Virus record (IMG/VR): IMGVR_UViG_3300046007_010355
Coordinates: 1-53,617 of that record
Length of the DNA: 53,617 bases
From: a virus
Direction: 5' to 3' (one strand)
Part shown: one piece after another, positions 25,626 through 34,700 of the stretch
Layout of the letters: every line of letters begins with the position of its first letter
Numbering within the stretch: position 1 is the stretch's first letter
Notes under the pieces: generated by a model
The model's input: the letters and a program-made list of their open reading frames with translations, nothing else
What the model was told of the DNA's origin: nothing
Databases searched by the model: none
Translations under genes and position numbers: made by a program

Positions 25626-26124
25626 TAGGGGCCTCCTGAGCTGCGTTTCCTGCGTCTATAGTTTTTAAGTCATATCGCATAAGTTCAGCCATTTTTGCAT
25701 TTTCTTTATTTTCTTTGCCTATACTTACATCTTGCATTAGTTTTTTTGGCATTTTAATTTCGACTGTCCATATAGGATGTGCATCGATTTTACCCTTCTT
25801 AGTTCCGGGACGATAATCATCGGGATCTTTAATTTTACGTGGGATTAATATTGTTTCTTTGCGGTAAGCAACTTCACAACCATAATCTGCTAATATTTTG
25901 GCACCTTTTGGATCTGGCATTTCTTTCTGTTCCCACATAAATTTGCAGGTAACATGATATCTAGAAACTTTTGGACCAATAATAATTTCACCTTCGTCCC
26001 AATTTTTATATACATATACATCTAATTCGTCAATAACTCGTTCGAAGTCTTTTAAAACTTCAAAAGCGCCTGTGCTTTCGCTTATAGTTTGTAAATTTTT
26101 AATTACATCTAAAATATCATGCAT
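25597..26124 (-). CDS. Conserved phage protein, unknown function (175 aa)
   Basis: The protein begins with a short helix (MHDILDVIKNLQTISES), followed by a beta-rich domain (ELDVYVYKNWDEGEIIIGPKV, VTCKFMWEQKEMPDPKGAK) and a disordered P/T/Q tail. MHDILDVIKNL is amphipathic like the starts of the 6-17 kb proteins but lacks an (L/I)xE site. A perfect T4 late octamer lies 22 nt upstream, so late expression is likely. Confidence 0.72.
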   Translation of the reverse strand: MHDILDVIKNLQTISESTGAFEVLKDFERVIDELDVYVYKNWDEGEIIIGPKVSRYHVTCKFMWEQKEMPDPKGAKILADYGCEVAYRKETILIPRKIKDPDDYRPGTKKGKIDAHPIWTVEIKMPKKLMQDVSIGKENKENAKMAELMRYDLKTIDAGNAAQEAPNEQPPTTPS

Positions 26125-26145
26125 AATTGTTCTCTGATGTGCAAT

Positions 26146-26153
26146 TATTTATA
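26146..26153 (-). promoter_or_regulatory. Consensus T4 late promoter (TATAAATA)
   Basis: The exact T4 late octamer TATAAATA is read on the minus strand 22 nt before the ATG at 26124. It lies in the divergent gap (26125-26263) between the leftward structural/lysis operon and rightward phoH. It is the best late promoter match in the window. Confidence 0.65.
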
Positions 26154-26263
26154 TAGATTTTGTGTGATAAGTTATGGTTTAAAAAAGTAATATTATAATT
26201 GGTTTTTTTAAAATATGGTGTAAATATCAATGCAGGTCGTTTGTCTTAAACGGAGAAATAAAA

Positions 26264-27016
26264 TTGCCTAGAAGTAAACGACGTATAAGCGACAACATGA
26301 CTAGTCGAGATCCTCGATTCGCTACAGAAAAAACCAACTTAATTCAAATAAAGTCTTACTTAAAAAGAAAACAACAAGTCAACATTATTCCAAGAAATTT
26401 AGCTCAGGAAACGTATGTTGAGCTTTTAAAAAATCCAAAAAAATTTATTGTTTTTGCTATCGGTCCAGCCGGTACAGGTAAGACTATGCTTGCAGTTCAA
26501 ATGGCCATCAAATTACTTAAAGAGGAGGTGATTGATAAAATTATCGTTACTAGGCCAGCTGTAAGTGTTGATGAAGAACATGGGTTCTTACCGGGTAACT
26601 TAAATCAAAAAATGGAACCTTGGACAAGACCTATATTCGATGTATTTTCGGAATATTATCATCCTAAAGAAATTCAAGCAATGTTAGAAGATGGGGTTAT
26701 AGAAATATCGCCATTAGCCTACATGCGTGGTCGTACTTTTAAAAATGCATTTGTAGTAGCCGACGAAATGCAAAATGCAACACCATCACAGATGAAGATG
26801 TTATTAACCCGATTAGGAGAAAATTCTAGGATGGTAGTAACAGGAGATTTAAATCAAGCCGACAGACCTACTGAAAATGGTCTTTTAGAATTTGTAAATT
26901 TATATTCTCAAGGAGGTGATTATCGTTTAATAGCAATGGCAAAATTTGAAGCTAAGGACGTTGAAAGACATCCAGTAGTCAAAGAAGTTTTATCAATTTA
27001 CAAGGAGGTTGAATAG
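26264..27016 (+). CDS. phoH: PhoH-like ATPase
   Basis: The 250-residue P-loop ATPase has Walker A GPAGTGKT (67-74), VTRPAVSVDEEHGFLPG, a Walker B VVADEMQNATPSQMKMLLTRLG and the sensor MVVTGDLNQ, all typical of PhoH. PhoH is common in marine phages. It is an RNA-related ATPase in bacteria, but its phage role is unclear. The start is TTG at 26264, with SD GGAGA 8 nt upstream. It is one of only two plus-strand genes and has its own strong terminator, so it is a separate transcription unit. AATATTATAAT upstream contains a -10-like TATAAT, but no good -35 is seen. Confidence 0.96.
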   Translation: MPRSKRRISDNMTSRDPRFATEKTNLIQIKSYLKRKQQVNIIPRNLAQETYVELLKNPKKFIVFAIGPAGTGKTMLAVQMAIKLLKEEVIDKIIVTRPAVSVDEEHGFLPGNLNQKMEPWTRPIFDVFSEYYHPKEIQAMLEDGVIEISPLAYMRGRTFKNAFVVADEMQNATPSQMKMLLTRLGENSRMVVTGDLNQADRPTENGLLEFVNLYSQGGDYRLIAMAKFEAKDVERHPVVKEVLSIYKEVE

Positions 27017-27036
27017 CTACTTAAATTAAAACTGTA

Positions 27037-27089
27037 AAAACCGCGTAACTAACCGACCTGCACAATCAGTTACGCGGTTTTATTTTTTT
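27037..27089 (+). terminator. Factor-independent terminator after phoH
   Basis: A perfect 14-bp stem AAAACCGCGTAACT / AGTTACGCGGTTTT with a 17-nt loop is followed by A and seven T residues. It lies 20 nt after the phoH stop. The stem has an A-tract on its other side, so it may also stop transcription in the reverse direction. The rest of the gap up to 27161 shows no gene. Confidence 0.88.
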
Positions 27090-27161
27090 GGAAAAACCTT
27101 GGTAGTAAAAAATTAGGATTGCATTCTACTTTTGTCTTATTGATAATTTAGTAAAATTTTA

Positions 27162-28094
27162 TCATTGTTCATAAATTCTAGCAAGTTTGATTAAAGTAGC
27201 TGACAGATTAATTTCCGGATCTGCAATAATCGTATGATCGATCAATCCTTGTTTTATAACTAATAATGAAGAATCTTGTTTTTCTTCTGTATCACCAAAT
27301 AAATTAATATTCTGATACATCCATGTATATACTTCACTGATTTCTTCAGGACGAATTCTCCCGCACAATAACGTTCTTGCTTCTCGAATTTTTCCCTTTT
27401 TAAATAATTCGACCATTTCAAATTTAAAATCACCGTTAATTTCAGTGTTATGACGAGGGATGTTTAGATTTTTATCTTCATCGACATTTTGTTGAACTGT
27501 ATTGATACATTTTCTTAAATCTGGATAGGTTGTTTTAACATATGTATCTAGCGTATCTAAATTGAAATTAACATTTTCACTTACTAAAATTGTGGCGATT
27601 CTGGCTGTAAATTCAGTCTGATCAGTTTTTTCGAAATGAAATCCCTGACACCTGCTATGTATAGCAGGGATAATTCTATACATATAATTACATGTAAGAA
27701 TAAATCGGCTAGTATTTGAATATTGTTCCATTACGCCCCTTAAAATTGCTTGGGCATTTGGAGTTAAATAATCTGCTTCATCTAATAAAACAACCTTAAA
27801 ATCTCCAAATGGAATCATTTGAACAAAATTAATAATCTTATCTCGTACTGTTTCGACGTTATTTTCTCGGCTTGCATTTATTTCTAAGACATCTAAATCT
27901 TCAATTCCTATTTCATTAATTAAGATTTTAGCCAGGGTAGTCTTACCAATACCTGCTGCACCACTGAATAATAGATGTGGGAAAGATTTGTCTTTAATCC
28001 ATCTGGTTACCTGTTGTTTCTGTTCGTTGTCTTTAAAAACATATTCAGTAATTGTTTTAGGTCTATATTTTTCTACCCATAGGTTATTTTTCAT
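27162..28094 (-). CDS. 44: Clamp loader large subunit, gp44-like
   Basis: A 310-residue AAA+ protein of the RFC/gp44 type: WVEKYRPKT at the start, Walker A GAAGIGKT (45-52), Walker B VVLLDEADYLT (DEAD), the sensor FILTCNY and the arginine-finger SRC motif in IHSRCQGF. It opens the sliding clamp with ATP and loads it at primer ends. The length is close to T4 gp44 (319). In T4 the small subunit gene 62 follows, but the downstream neighbour here is phoH on the other strand, and no gp62 is recognised in the window. Confidence 0.95.
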   Translation of the reverse strand: MKNNLWVEKYRPKTITEYVFKDNEQKQQVTRWIKDKSFPHLLFSGAAGIGKTTLAKILINEIGIEDLDVLEINASRENNVETVRDKIINFVQMIPFGDFKVVLLDEADYLTPNAQAILRGVMEQYSNTSRFILTCNYMYRIIPAIHSRCQGFHFEKTDQTEFTARIATILVSENVNFNLDTLDTYVKTTYPDLRKCINTVQQNVDEDKNLNIPRHNTEINGDFKFEMVELFKKGKIREARTLLCGRIRPEEISEVYTWMYQNINLFGDTEEKQDSSLLVIKQGLIDHTIIADPEINLSATLIKLARIYEQ

Positions 28095-28378
28095 CTTAAT
28101 GATTCCATTGTAATTATTTTGCCTAACTCATTACCAATATCTGCATCTCCTGTAATTATGTACATTTGATGATGAACCCGATCTTTTACTCGATCGACTT
28201 TGGTTGTTTCAATTACATATCCGCCATTTGCTCGATGTAACACGAATCTCATACCATCGCTTTGTAATTGGTCTCCCGGTGAAGTTAATGATTGAGGAAT
28301 ATCTTTTATCATGAGCGAACCCTCATCGACTTTATTAAGCCAATTTCTAACCCAATTTCTGAATCTATATTTTTTCAT
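28091..28378 (-). CDS. Hypothetical protein upstream of clamp loader gene
   Basis: A 95-residue basic protein (MKKYRFRNWVRNWLNKVD at the start), then a beta-rich part (MRFVLHRANGGYVIETTKV). It overlaps the clamp loader gene by 4 nt. This position raises the question of a replication accessory role, but it does not look like gp62 or RegA. Confidence 0.68.
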   Translation of the reverse strand: MKKYRFRNWVRNWLNKVDEGSLMIKDIPQSLTSPGDQLQSDGMRFVLHRANGGYVIETTKVDRVKDRVHHQMYIITGDADIGNELGKIITMESLR

Positions 28379-28408
28379 TTGTTTTACAATTAATTTTAGG
28401 AGTTTAAT

Positions 28409-28873
28409 TTACCAGTTTTCTTTTTGACGTTCTGTTTCTGCAACTCGTTTACGCAGACTACTTGAACTAAAACTATGATCTCTGCCATTATAGATAATTT
28501 TTATGTTTCGGTTTTCACAAATTTCTTTACCTGTGAATTCTTTGTCTGCATATTCTATACCTAAAATTCTAACATGAATAGGCAGTGTTAGCAATATATC
28601 TTCTAGATCTTTTTCGGTTTGGTAAACAACTATTTCGTCCACATAGCGTACTGCCTGCAATTGTAATTGTCTTTCTACTATAGTCTGTACTGGTTTATTT
28701 TTTGTGTCAGGTCTGTCAATAGTGGGATCAGTTTGTAAACCGGCAATTAGATAATCACAATGCAATTTTGCTTCTGCTAACATAGCCACATGACCTGCAT
28801 GTAATAAATCAAATGCAGAAAATACAATACCTACTGTTTTTTGTTCTAGTTCTTTAATCTTGTTGAATATCAT
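28409..28873 (-). CDS. Cytidylyltransferase-like protein (TagD/HxGH family)
   Basis: The 154-residue protein has the nucleotidyltransferase signature FDLLHAGHVAMLAEAK (HxGH) near residue 21, DYLIAGLQTDPTI, and the second signature SFSSSSLRKRV near the end (ISSTxxR-like). Such enzymes join CTP or ATP to glycerol-3-phosphate, ethanolamine phosphate or heptose phosphates. The substrate here is unknown. It may help modify capsid, DNA or host surface sugars. The GroES gene and small genes lie upstream. Confidence 0.88.
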   Translation of the reverse strand: MIFNKIKELEQKTVGIVFSAFDLLHAGHVAMLAEAKLHCDYLIAGLQTDPTIDRPDTKNKPVQTIVERQLQLQAVRYVDEIVVYQTEKDLEDILLTLPIHVRILGIEYADKEFTGKEICENRNIKIIYNGRDHSFSSSSLRKRVAETERQKENW

Positions 28874-29021
28874 TTTTTTTCTTCACTAAAATGTTAATCA
28901 TTCTTGTTTTCCAAAGTTTAGCATCTTCTTCAAAATCAAATCTAGGGCTTAATTCGATCTCATGATTTTTATCTTCAACCCATACCCAACATTCATCATA
29001 ATCGACATGTAGCAATGTCAT
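28854..29021 (-). CDS. Small acidic hypothetical protein (55 aa)
   Basis: An open frame of 55 codons starts at ATG 29021, overlapping the upstream stop (ATGA), and ends within the first codons of the cytidylyltransferase gene. It begins MTLLHVDYDECWVWVEDKN and contains LSPRFDFEEDAKLWKTRM. The tight coupling on both sides and coding-like composition support a real gene. Confidence 0.65.
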   Translation of the reverse strand: MTLLHVDYDECWVWVEDKNHEIELSPRFDFEEDAKLWKTRMINILVKKKNDIQQD

Positions 29022-29269
29022 TTTTTAATCTCCGTTTTCAAAATATCAATTATTCTCTGTTTTTCTTGTTCTTTTAACCAATCAGTTTCGGTTATCCCAA
29101 ACTCTGGACATCTTTTTATAGCATCATCTAGAATCCATTTTAATCGATAAAGATCTTGTTTTGCACCCCAAGAAATATAACCGTCGTTATATCTATTTGA
29201 GGCGTCATAAGAAGCCGCATTGATTTCTCTTGCAGCGATAGCAATATTATAAGAATATTTAAAACCCAT
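29018..29269 (-). CDS. Hypothetical protein (83 aa)
   Basis: A small helical protein (NIAIAAREINAASYDASNRY, ISWGAKQDLYRLKWILDDAI) with a charged C-terminus. It lies 5 nt after the GroES gene and overlaps the next small gene. No family is recognised. Confidence 0.7.
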   Translation of the reverse strand: MGFKYSYNIAIAAREINAASYDASNRYNDGYISWGAKQDLYRLKWILDDAIKRCPEFGITETDWLKEQEKQRIIDILKTEIKK

Positions 29270-29274
29270 TTAAT

Positions 29275-29637
29275 TTAAACTGTTAAATTAAAGTGTCCTT
29301 GTACAACTCTATGTACAGAATTTGAAGGTTGTTCATCTGAAGTAACTAGAATAGCGTCATTATCAATCATTCTAATTTCCATAATAGATCCATCAATATT
29401 TTCGTATTCAACAGTTCTAGTCCATCTACCATGTTGAATCAATATCCAATCGCCTACTTTAACATCTTTTTGGTCGTCACCTATAGCCCATACTTTAGCC
29501 CAACGGGGATGAATTCCGCTGCCTTTTGCATTGTCACTTGGAACAATTAACCCCGCGGCAGTTTTTTGTTCGCCGAAGTCCATATCTGAAACAAATACTT
29601 TATCTCTTAATGGTTTAATTTTTCCTTTAACTTTCAT
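29275..29637 (-). CDS. groES: GroES-like co-chaperonin
   Basis: A 120-residue protein with the GroES start (IKPLRDKVFVSDMDFGEQKT), the mobile loop region (TAAGLIVPSDN), and the domed beta barrel (WAKVWAIGDDQKDVKVGDWIL). T4 gp31 plays this role, with GroEL folding the major capsid protein. This gene keeps the loop segment GLIVP, close to that of bacterial GroES, so it should bind host GroEL. It is followed by small genes and the cytidylyltransferase gene. Confidence 0.9.
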   Translation of the reverse strand: MKVKGKIKPLRDKVFVSDMDFGEQKTAAGLIVPSDNAKGSGIHPRWAKVWAIGDDQKDVKVGDWILIQHGRWTRTVEYENIDGSIMEIRMIDNDAILVTSDEQPSNSVHRVVQGHFNLTV

Positions 29638-29639
29638 TT

Positions 29640-29903
29640 TTATCCTTTATTTTTTGTTGATTGATTATTTGAAGTAAAATTTGTAGGTTGTGGTACATCT
29701 ACTCTGGGAGTAGGTTTGGATTCGGGATGTCCTTCATAATAATCTTTCATAATATCTTCACGTTTACGAACAATACGTCCTCCCTGTCCTAGTTCATCTC
29801 CTCTAGCATTAACTTTTTGATTACCTACGGCAGGTGTAAGTTCTTGCTGACGCATTAATTTTTCCATATCTATAGTTTTTCCCTGCATTGTTCTGTATAC
29901 CAT
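29640..29903 (-). CDS. Conserved small phage protein (87 aa)
   Basis: The sequence MQGKTIDMEKLMRQQELTP, NQKVNARGDELGQGGRIV and REDIMKDYYEG is a pattern I recall from T4-like marine phages without a known role. It is largely unstructured, with a proline- and asparagine-rich tail. It lies 2 nt upstream of groES. Confidence 0.75.
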   Translation of the reverse strand: MVYRTMQGKTIDMEKLMRQQELTPAVGNQKVNARGDELGQGGRIVRKREDIMKDYYEGHPESKPTPRVDVPQPTNFTSNNQSTKNKG

Positions 29904-29904
29904 T

Positions 29905-30429
29905 TTAATTCTCCTTTAGAAATTCTGTTATGTCTAAATTATATTTAATACTATCTATTCTATGCACACCTAGTAAAAAGAGAACATAACTTGCTACACT
30001 AGATCCTCGACCTACTCCGAATACTAAATTTTCTTGCTGCATAAAGTCTACAAGGTATTTTAAAAATTTTAACACATCTAACATATTATATTTTTTATAA
30101 AGTTCTAATTCTGAATTTACTCTCAGTATTTCTAGTTCGGTTTTACATTTTTCATGTATATGAGAAATTATATCTAAATTTTTAAAGTTTTGCGGAATAA
30201 ACCAATTTGATCTGTTATATTCATCAAATTTTTCTATTGATAGTTGATGGTCCGATTGTGGTTCAGACAGTTTTTGAATTTTATCACCATTCAAATCTAT
30301 TGATGAATTGAATTGATCAGGATCAAAATCTATTAGAACATTTTCTAGACTTTGAAGTTGACCGGAATATAATGCATCAAATATCTCTTGTTCGTTTAGT
30401 AGAATTTGACTGAATTTATCTATTTTCAC
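29905..30429 (-). CDS. Protein resembling a DNA polymerase III alpha (DnaE) segment
   Basis: In residues about 110-172 the protein reads YLVDFMQQENLVFGVGRGSSVASYVLFLLGVHRIDSIKYNLD and TEFL. This closely follows the DnaE stretch with PGRGS, S, Y, LLGI, DPLKYNL and F. It lacks the catalytic aspartates and all other DnaE domains, so it cannot be a polymerase. The N-terminal 100 residues have no match I know. It may have been reused as a DNA- or nucleotide-binding module. It overlaps the next gene by 14 nt. Confidence 0.6.
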   Translation of the reverse strand: MKIDKFSQILLNEQEIFDALYSGQLQSLENVLIDFDPDQFNSSIDLNGDKIQKLSEPQSDHQLSIEKFDEYNRSNWFIPQNFKNLDIISHIHEKCKTELEILRVNSELELYKKYNMLDVLKFLKYLVDFMQQENLVFGVGRGSSVASYVLFLLGVHRIDSIKYNLDITEFLKEN

Positions 30430-30976
30430 TCAGACCACCTTTAATAATTGTGGGTTTAAATTTTGATTCATTAGTAAGATTAAGTTCGTTCCAAGTTGTT
30501 TTTGTGTTTGATCCAGTGTACACATTATCTTGATTCCACCAATAATCGCCTTGCAGTTGTAGATTCGAATCATATGGGCTTACAATATTATATTGTACAT
30601 TATCTCCTATCATACTTGCAATAGTCAAATATTGTATATCGAAGTAGTTGGATGTAATTGTTTGAAATTTTACCATTAATACAGCACCGATAAAAAAATC
30701 ATATGTTTCTGCAGGAAACAAAATTAAATTATTACCGAATTCTCTTAAGTTTGAAAGATGTTCATATTCTTCCCACACAAAAATTGAATTTTGCAAGTAA
30801 TTGTGTGTTAAATATTTTATTCTTTGTAATCCTAATCCGATGTTTTCTCCAGATACTTCTAATGGATCTATTCCTACTTTGATAGTATATAAATTTGGGT
30901 AAACAACTTTATCGTTTATTATCGAACAACTGAAATCTAACGATACTACAAAGACACTTAACACATCAGTTAACAT
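30416..30976 (-). CDS. Conserved phage protein, unknown function (186 aa)
   Basis: A beta-rich 186-residue protein rich in aromatic residues and asparagine: NLYTIKVGIDPLEVSGENIG, QRIKYLTHNYLQNSIFVWEE, LILFPAETYDFFIGAVLM. It overlaps genes on both sides and lies next to the tail fibre genes, so a role in tail or fibre assembly is plausible but unproven. Confidence 0.68.
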   Translation of the reverse strand: MLTDVLSVFVVSLDFSCSIINDKVVYPNLYTIKVGIDPLEVSGENIGLGLQRIKYLTHNYLQNSIFVWEEYEHLSNLREFGNNLILFPAETYDFFIGAVLMVKFQTITSNYFDIQYLTIASMIGDNVQYNIVSPYDSNLQLQGDYWWNQDNVYTGSNTKTTWNELNLTNESKFKPTIIKGGLSENR

Positions 30977-31208
30977 TTATTAATTCATCTAAATCTTTAT
31001 CTTGTTTTTTTATCAGTTTTTGTGTAGCTTCAAAATGTCTTTTTTGTTGCTCAAATTTAAATGTTTCTAAAGCTGCAAGTATTTGTTCACAAATAGCTCC
31101 GTGTCCATTTCGTGCAGCTATAAAATATTTTTTATTTAAATCTAATATTTTTGATTCTAACTCTTGATCTTTTAATTTACTAACATCGGGTAACAAAGGA
31201 TTATACAT
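30966..31208 (-). CDS. Small helical phage protein (80 aa)
   Basis: The protein is mostly alpha-helical and charged: MYNPLLPDVSKLKDQELE, then AARNGHGAICEQILAALETF and a coiled-coil end (ATQKLIKKQDKDLDELINV). It lies 2 nt after a structural gene. I recognise it only as a type of small protein seen near T4-like tail genes. Confidence 0.68.
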   Translation of the reverse strand: MYNPLLPDVSKLKDQELESKILDLNKKYFIAARNGHGAICEQILAALETFKFEQQKRHFEATQKLIKKQDKDLDELINVN

Positions 31209-31210
31209 AT

Positions 31211-31759
31211 CTATCCTCTTTTTGTAACGAACAGACTGGTTCCTCCGTTATCTGTCCATAAATCAAAAAATGTTATACTAGTAGCTGTCACACTGGTTGG
31301 TAAAGTTAGTGAACCAATTGCAGTAACAGAACCACCAAATGTGACCAGAGTAGTCGAAGTTGTGGTCGGTGTTATACTTAAGGTTACGTTTGCATATCCT
31401 TGACTGGGCCAATTATCTACTGTAAAAGTTGTAGTACCTGGGGTAAGACTAAATTTTTGATAATTACTTTCTAAGAAATTAATACTTACATTACCAGAAG
31501 TGGGAGAAGTGGTATAGTCAACAGTTTTAACCCCATAACTTTGTAGAATTGGTTTTTTTAAATTATTATATCCAAAATCATTATTACCCCCTAGTGTAAC
31601 AGCATTTAACTGAAGACTTTCTAAATCGGCGTTGGTTGCACTAAAGGCATTAAAAATATTTCTAAAATTATCTCTAAAACCTTGACTGTCATTGTCTTTT
31701 CCCGCTTGTGGGAAATCTGTCCTAATTTTATTAAAATATATACTAGCAGTTGTGGTCAC
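31211..31759 (-). CDS. Fibre-associated structural protein
   Basis: This 182-residue protein starts TASIYFNKIRTDFPQAGKDN and SQGFRDNFRNIFNAFSATNA, a pattern I recall from T4-like virion proteins that lie beside fibres. A Thr/Ser/Val-rich beta part with FTVDNWPSQGYANVTLS and a C-terminal LWTDNGGTSLFVTKRG follow. The end is like the tip of the 197-residue fibre protein at 38 kb (both resemble a receptor-side fold). It is probably part of the adsorption apparatus. Confidence 0.7.
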   Translation of the reverse strand: MTTTASIYFNKIRTDFPQAGKDNDSQGFRDNFRNIFNAFSATNADLESLQLNAVTLGGNNDFGYNNLKKPILQSYGVKTVDYTTSPTSGNVSINFLESNYQKFSLTPGTTTFTVDNWPSQGYANVTLSITPTTTSTTLVTFGGSVTAIGSLTLPTSVTATSITFFDLWTDNGGTSLFVTKRG

Positions 31760-31796
31760 TATGTCACTCCATTTCTAATATTTAATGAGATATTTT

Positions 31797-34700
31797 TTAT
31801 TGTATTTTTTTCTTTAAATCATCTATTTCTTTTGACAATTCTTGAATAGCTTTTACTATAATAGGTATCAATCTATCAGTAGATACTGTATATCTTTCTG
31901 GATCACCTATACCTACAATATTGGTCCATTCCGCATTGTGTTTTTTAATAATAGTCTGTAATTGTTGTGCAAGAAATCCGGTTTGAGTCATACCTTTTTT
32001 ACCATCCAAAGGAGCATTCCTCATATTCCATTCAAACTTAACCGGTTCTATTTCGTTAACAAATTTTAATCCCAATGGCAGTGGTTGTATATTAGTTTTA
32101 TCCCTACAATCAGAATAGGCTGTAAAGGCAACTGCTACCCTTGAACAGGTTATACTTGCATTTCCAATTGTGACAGAATTACAAGCTGTATCGTTGTAAG
32201 ATGTAGCTTGACAGCCTATTATGATGTTATTACATCCGGCTATCATGTTATACGCAGCACAAGTTCCTAAATATGTATTGTTATCACCTTCGCCACTGGT
32301 TGCGTTATATCCGATTACAACGTTATTACAACCGGTTTTATTGCTATACATCGCACAACATCCGATGGCAATATTTCCATTACGGCCACCGTTATATAAT
32401 GCAGCACTTCCAATTGCAATGTTGTCATATCCGGCATCATTTTTTTGGCTCATACTAAGCAAGCCTACAGCAATGTTATAACATCCTGTAGAGGTGCAAC
32501 ACAATGCACAATGGCCTATGGCTATGTTCAGCTGGGCATCATTATTTTTTAATGCATCTGTGCCTATTGCAATATTGCATCCACCGCATGTATTAAGCAA
32601 CAGAGAATTCCTGCCTATTGCAATATTTTCACATCCAGTTTTATTTACAGTTAGTGCACAATTACCTATAGCAATATTACACATTCCTAATGTTTGTTGC
32701 TGTAAACTTTGTCTTCCTATTGCTATGTTGCTAGATCCACCTGTATTTCCGCACATTGAGTACTCACCTATAGCAATATTATGATTTCCAGTACGATTAA
32801 ATCGTAATGGAAAATACCCAATGGCAACATTATTAGATCCGCTATCACTACAATATGCAGCTAATGCTCCTATTGCTATATTAAAGTCAGCTACGCATGC
32901 CGATAATAATGCGCTATCTCCAATTGCAACATTTTGACTTCCGCGAACAAAACGCAGGGTTTGATCACCTATCGCTATATTAGCATTTCCTCCCATTTGC
33001 TCACCAGCAAGATTACCTATGGCAATTGCCTCTGATGTTCCGGTATTGACAGAAGTCATTGCATTATGACCTATGGCGATCAACCCAGTTTGACCATTTA
33101 AATTAAGTAACGCTGATGATCCGACAGCAACATTACAACGGCCTGTTGTATTGCATTTTAAAGCTTGATATCCTACTGCTATATTATTACAACCATTAGT
33201 GATACATTTACTAGACTCAAAACCTAGTGCAACGTTAGCCTCGCCAAATGATAGTCCTAGAAATACACAGCCTCCTATTCCAACATTTGAATGACCGGTT
33301 GAATTTGATTTACCTGCATCCCTTCCTAGAAACACATCATGACCTACTGCTCCTAGTGCGGAGTTGTTGGTATGACCGTATACTGTTCCTAAAGTGGTAG
33401 GGGTCGCAGCACTTACTGTACTAGATGAACCACTAAATCCGCTTATACCTGAATAACCACTATCTCCAGAATACCCACTAGCTCCTGAATACCCACTAGC
33501 TCCTGAATACCCACTCGGTCCTGAATATCCACTCGGTCCTGAATATCCACTCGGTCCTGAATACCCACTCGGTCCTGAATATCCACTCGGTCCTGAATAT
33601 CCACTCGGTCCTGAATAACCACTAAATCCACTCCAACCACTAATGCCAGAAAATCCACTTAGTCCTGAATAACCTGATGCTCCACTCCAGCCACTCGGTC
33701 CTGAATAACCACTAAATCCACTTATACCTGAATACCCTGAGATACCTGAATACCCTGAGATACCTGAATAGCCACTTACGGTTTCTCCACTAAATCCACT
33801 TATACCTGAATAGCCTGAGATACCTGAATAACCGCTACTGCTTGAATATCCTGAGATACCAGAATAACCGCTAATACCTGAATAGCCTGAGATACCTGAG
33901 TAACCGCTAATACCTGAATAGCCTGAGATACCTGAGTAACCGCTCAATCCTAACCCACTATATCCGCTAATACCTGAATAGCCTGAGATACCCGAATAGC
34001 CTGAGATACCCGAATAGCCTGAGATACCTGAATAGCCTGAGATACCTGAGTAACCGCTACTACTTGAATAGCCTGAGATACCTGAATATCCTGAGATACC
34101 TGAGTAACCGCTACTGCTTGAATAGCCTGAGATACCTGAATAGCCTGAGATACCAGAATAGCCTGAGATACCAGAATAGCCTGAGATACCTGAATAGCCA
34201 CTCAGTCCTACCCCACTATATCCGCTAATACCTGAATAACCGCTAATACCTGAATATCCTGAGATACCTGAATATCCTGAGATACCTGAGTAACCGCTAC
34301 TGCTTGAATATCCTGAGATACCTGAGTAACCGCTAATACCTGAATAACCACTGTATCCACTTTCGGCGGTTCCTGAATACCCTGAGATTCCTGAATAACC
34401 TGAGTAACCGCTACTGCTTGAATAGCCTGAAATACCTGAGTAACCGCTAATACCTGAATAGCCTGAATACCCGCTATGACCGCTATAACCGCTAGTACCT
34501 GATCCTGAATAGCCTGAGATACCTGAATATCCTGAGATACCTGAATATCCTGAGATACCTGAATAGCCTGAGATACCTGAATAGCCTGAGATACCTGAAT
34601 ACCCTGAGTGCCCGCTATATCCACTCGAAGCTATTCCCGAATAGCCAGAGATACCCGAATAGCCTGAGATACCTGAATAGCCTGAGATACCTGAATAGCC

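Noticed and set aside
26125-26263. Sigma70 promoter for phoH
   Set aside because: A TATAAT is present near 26193, but no -35 at a proper distance is convincing, so I did not list it as a promoter.
33443-34624. Open frames in other phases of the fibre repeat (VSQAIQ-type proteins)
   Set aside because: They are phase shadows of the 18-bp GYSGIS repeat. A repeat whose length is a multiple of 3 keeps all frames open, and the in-phase fibre frame continues through with a proper anchor and chaperone.
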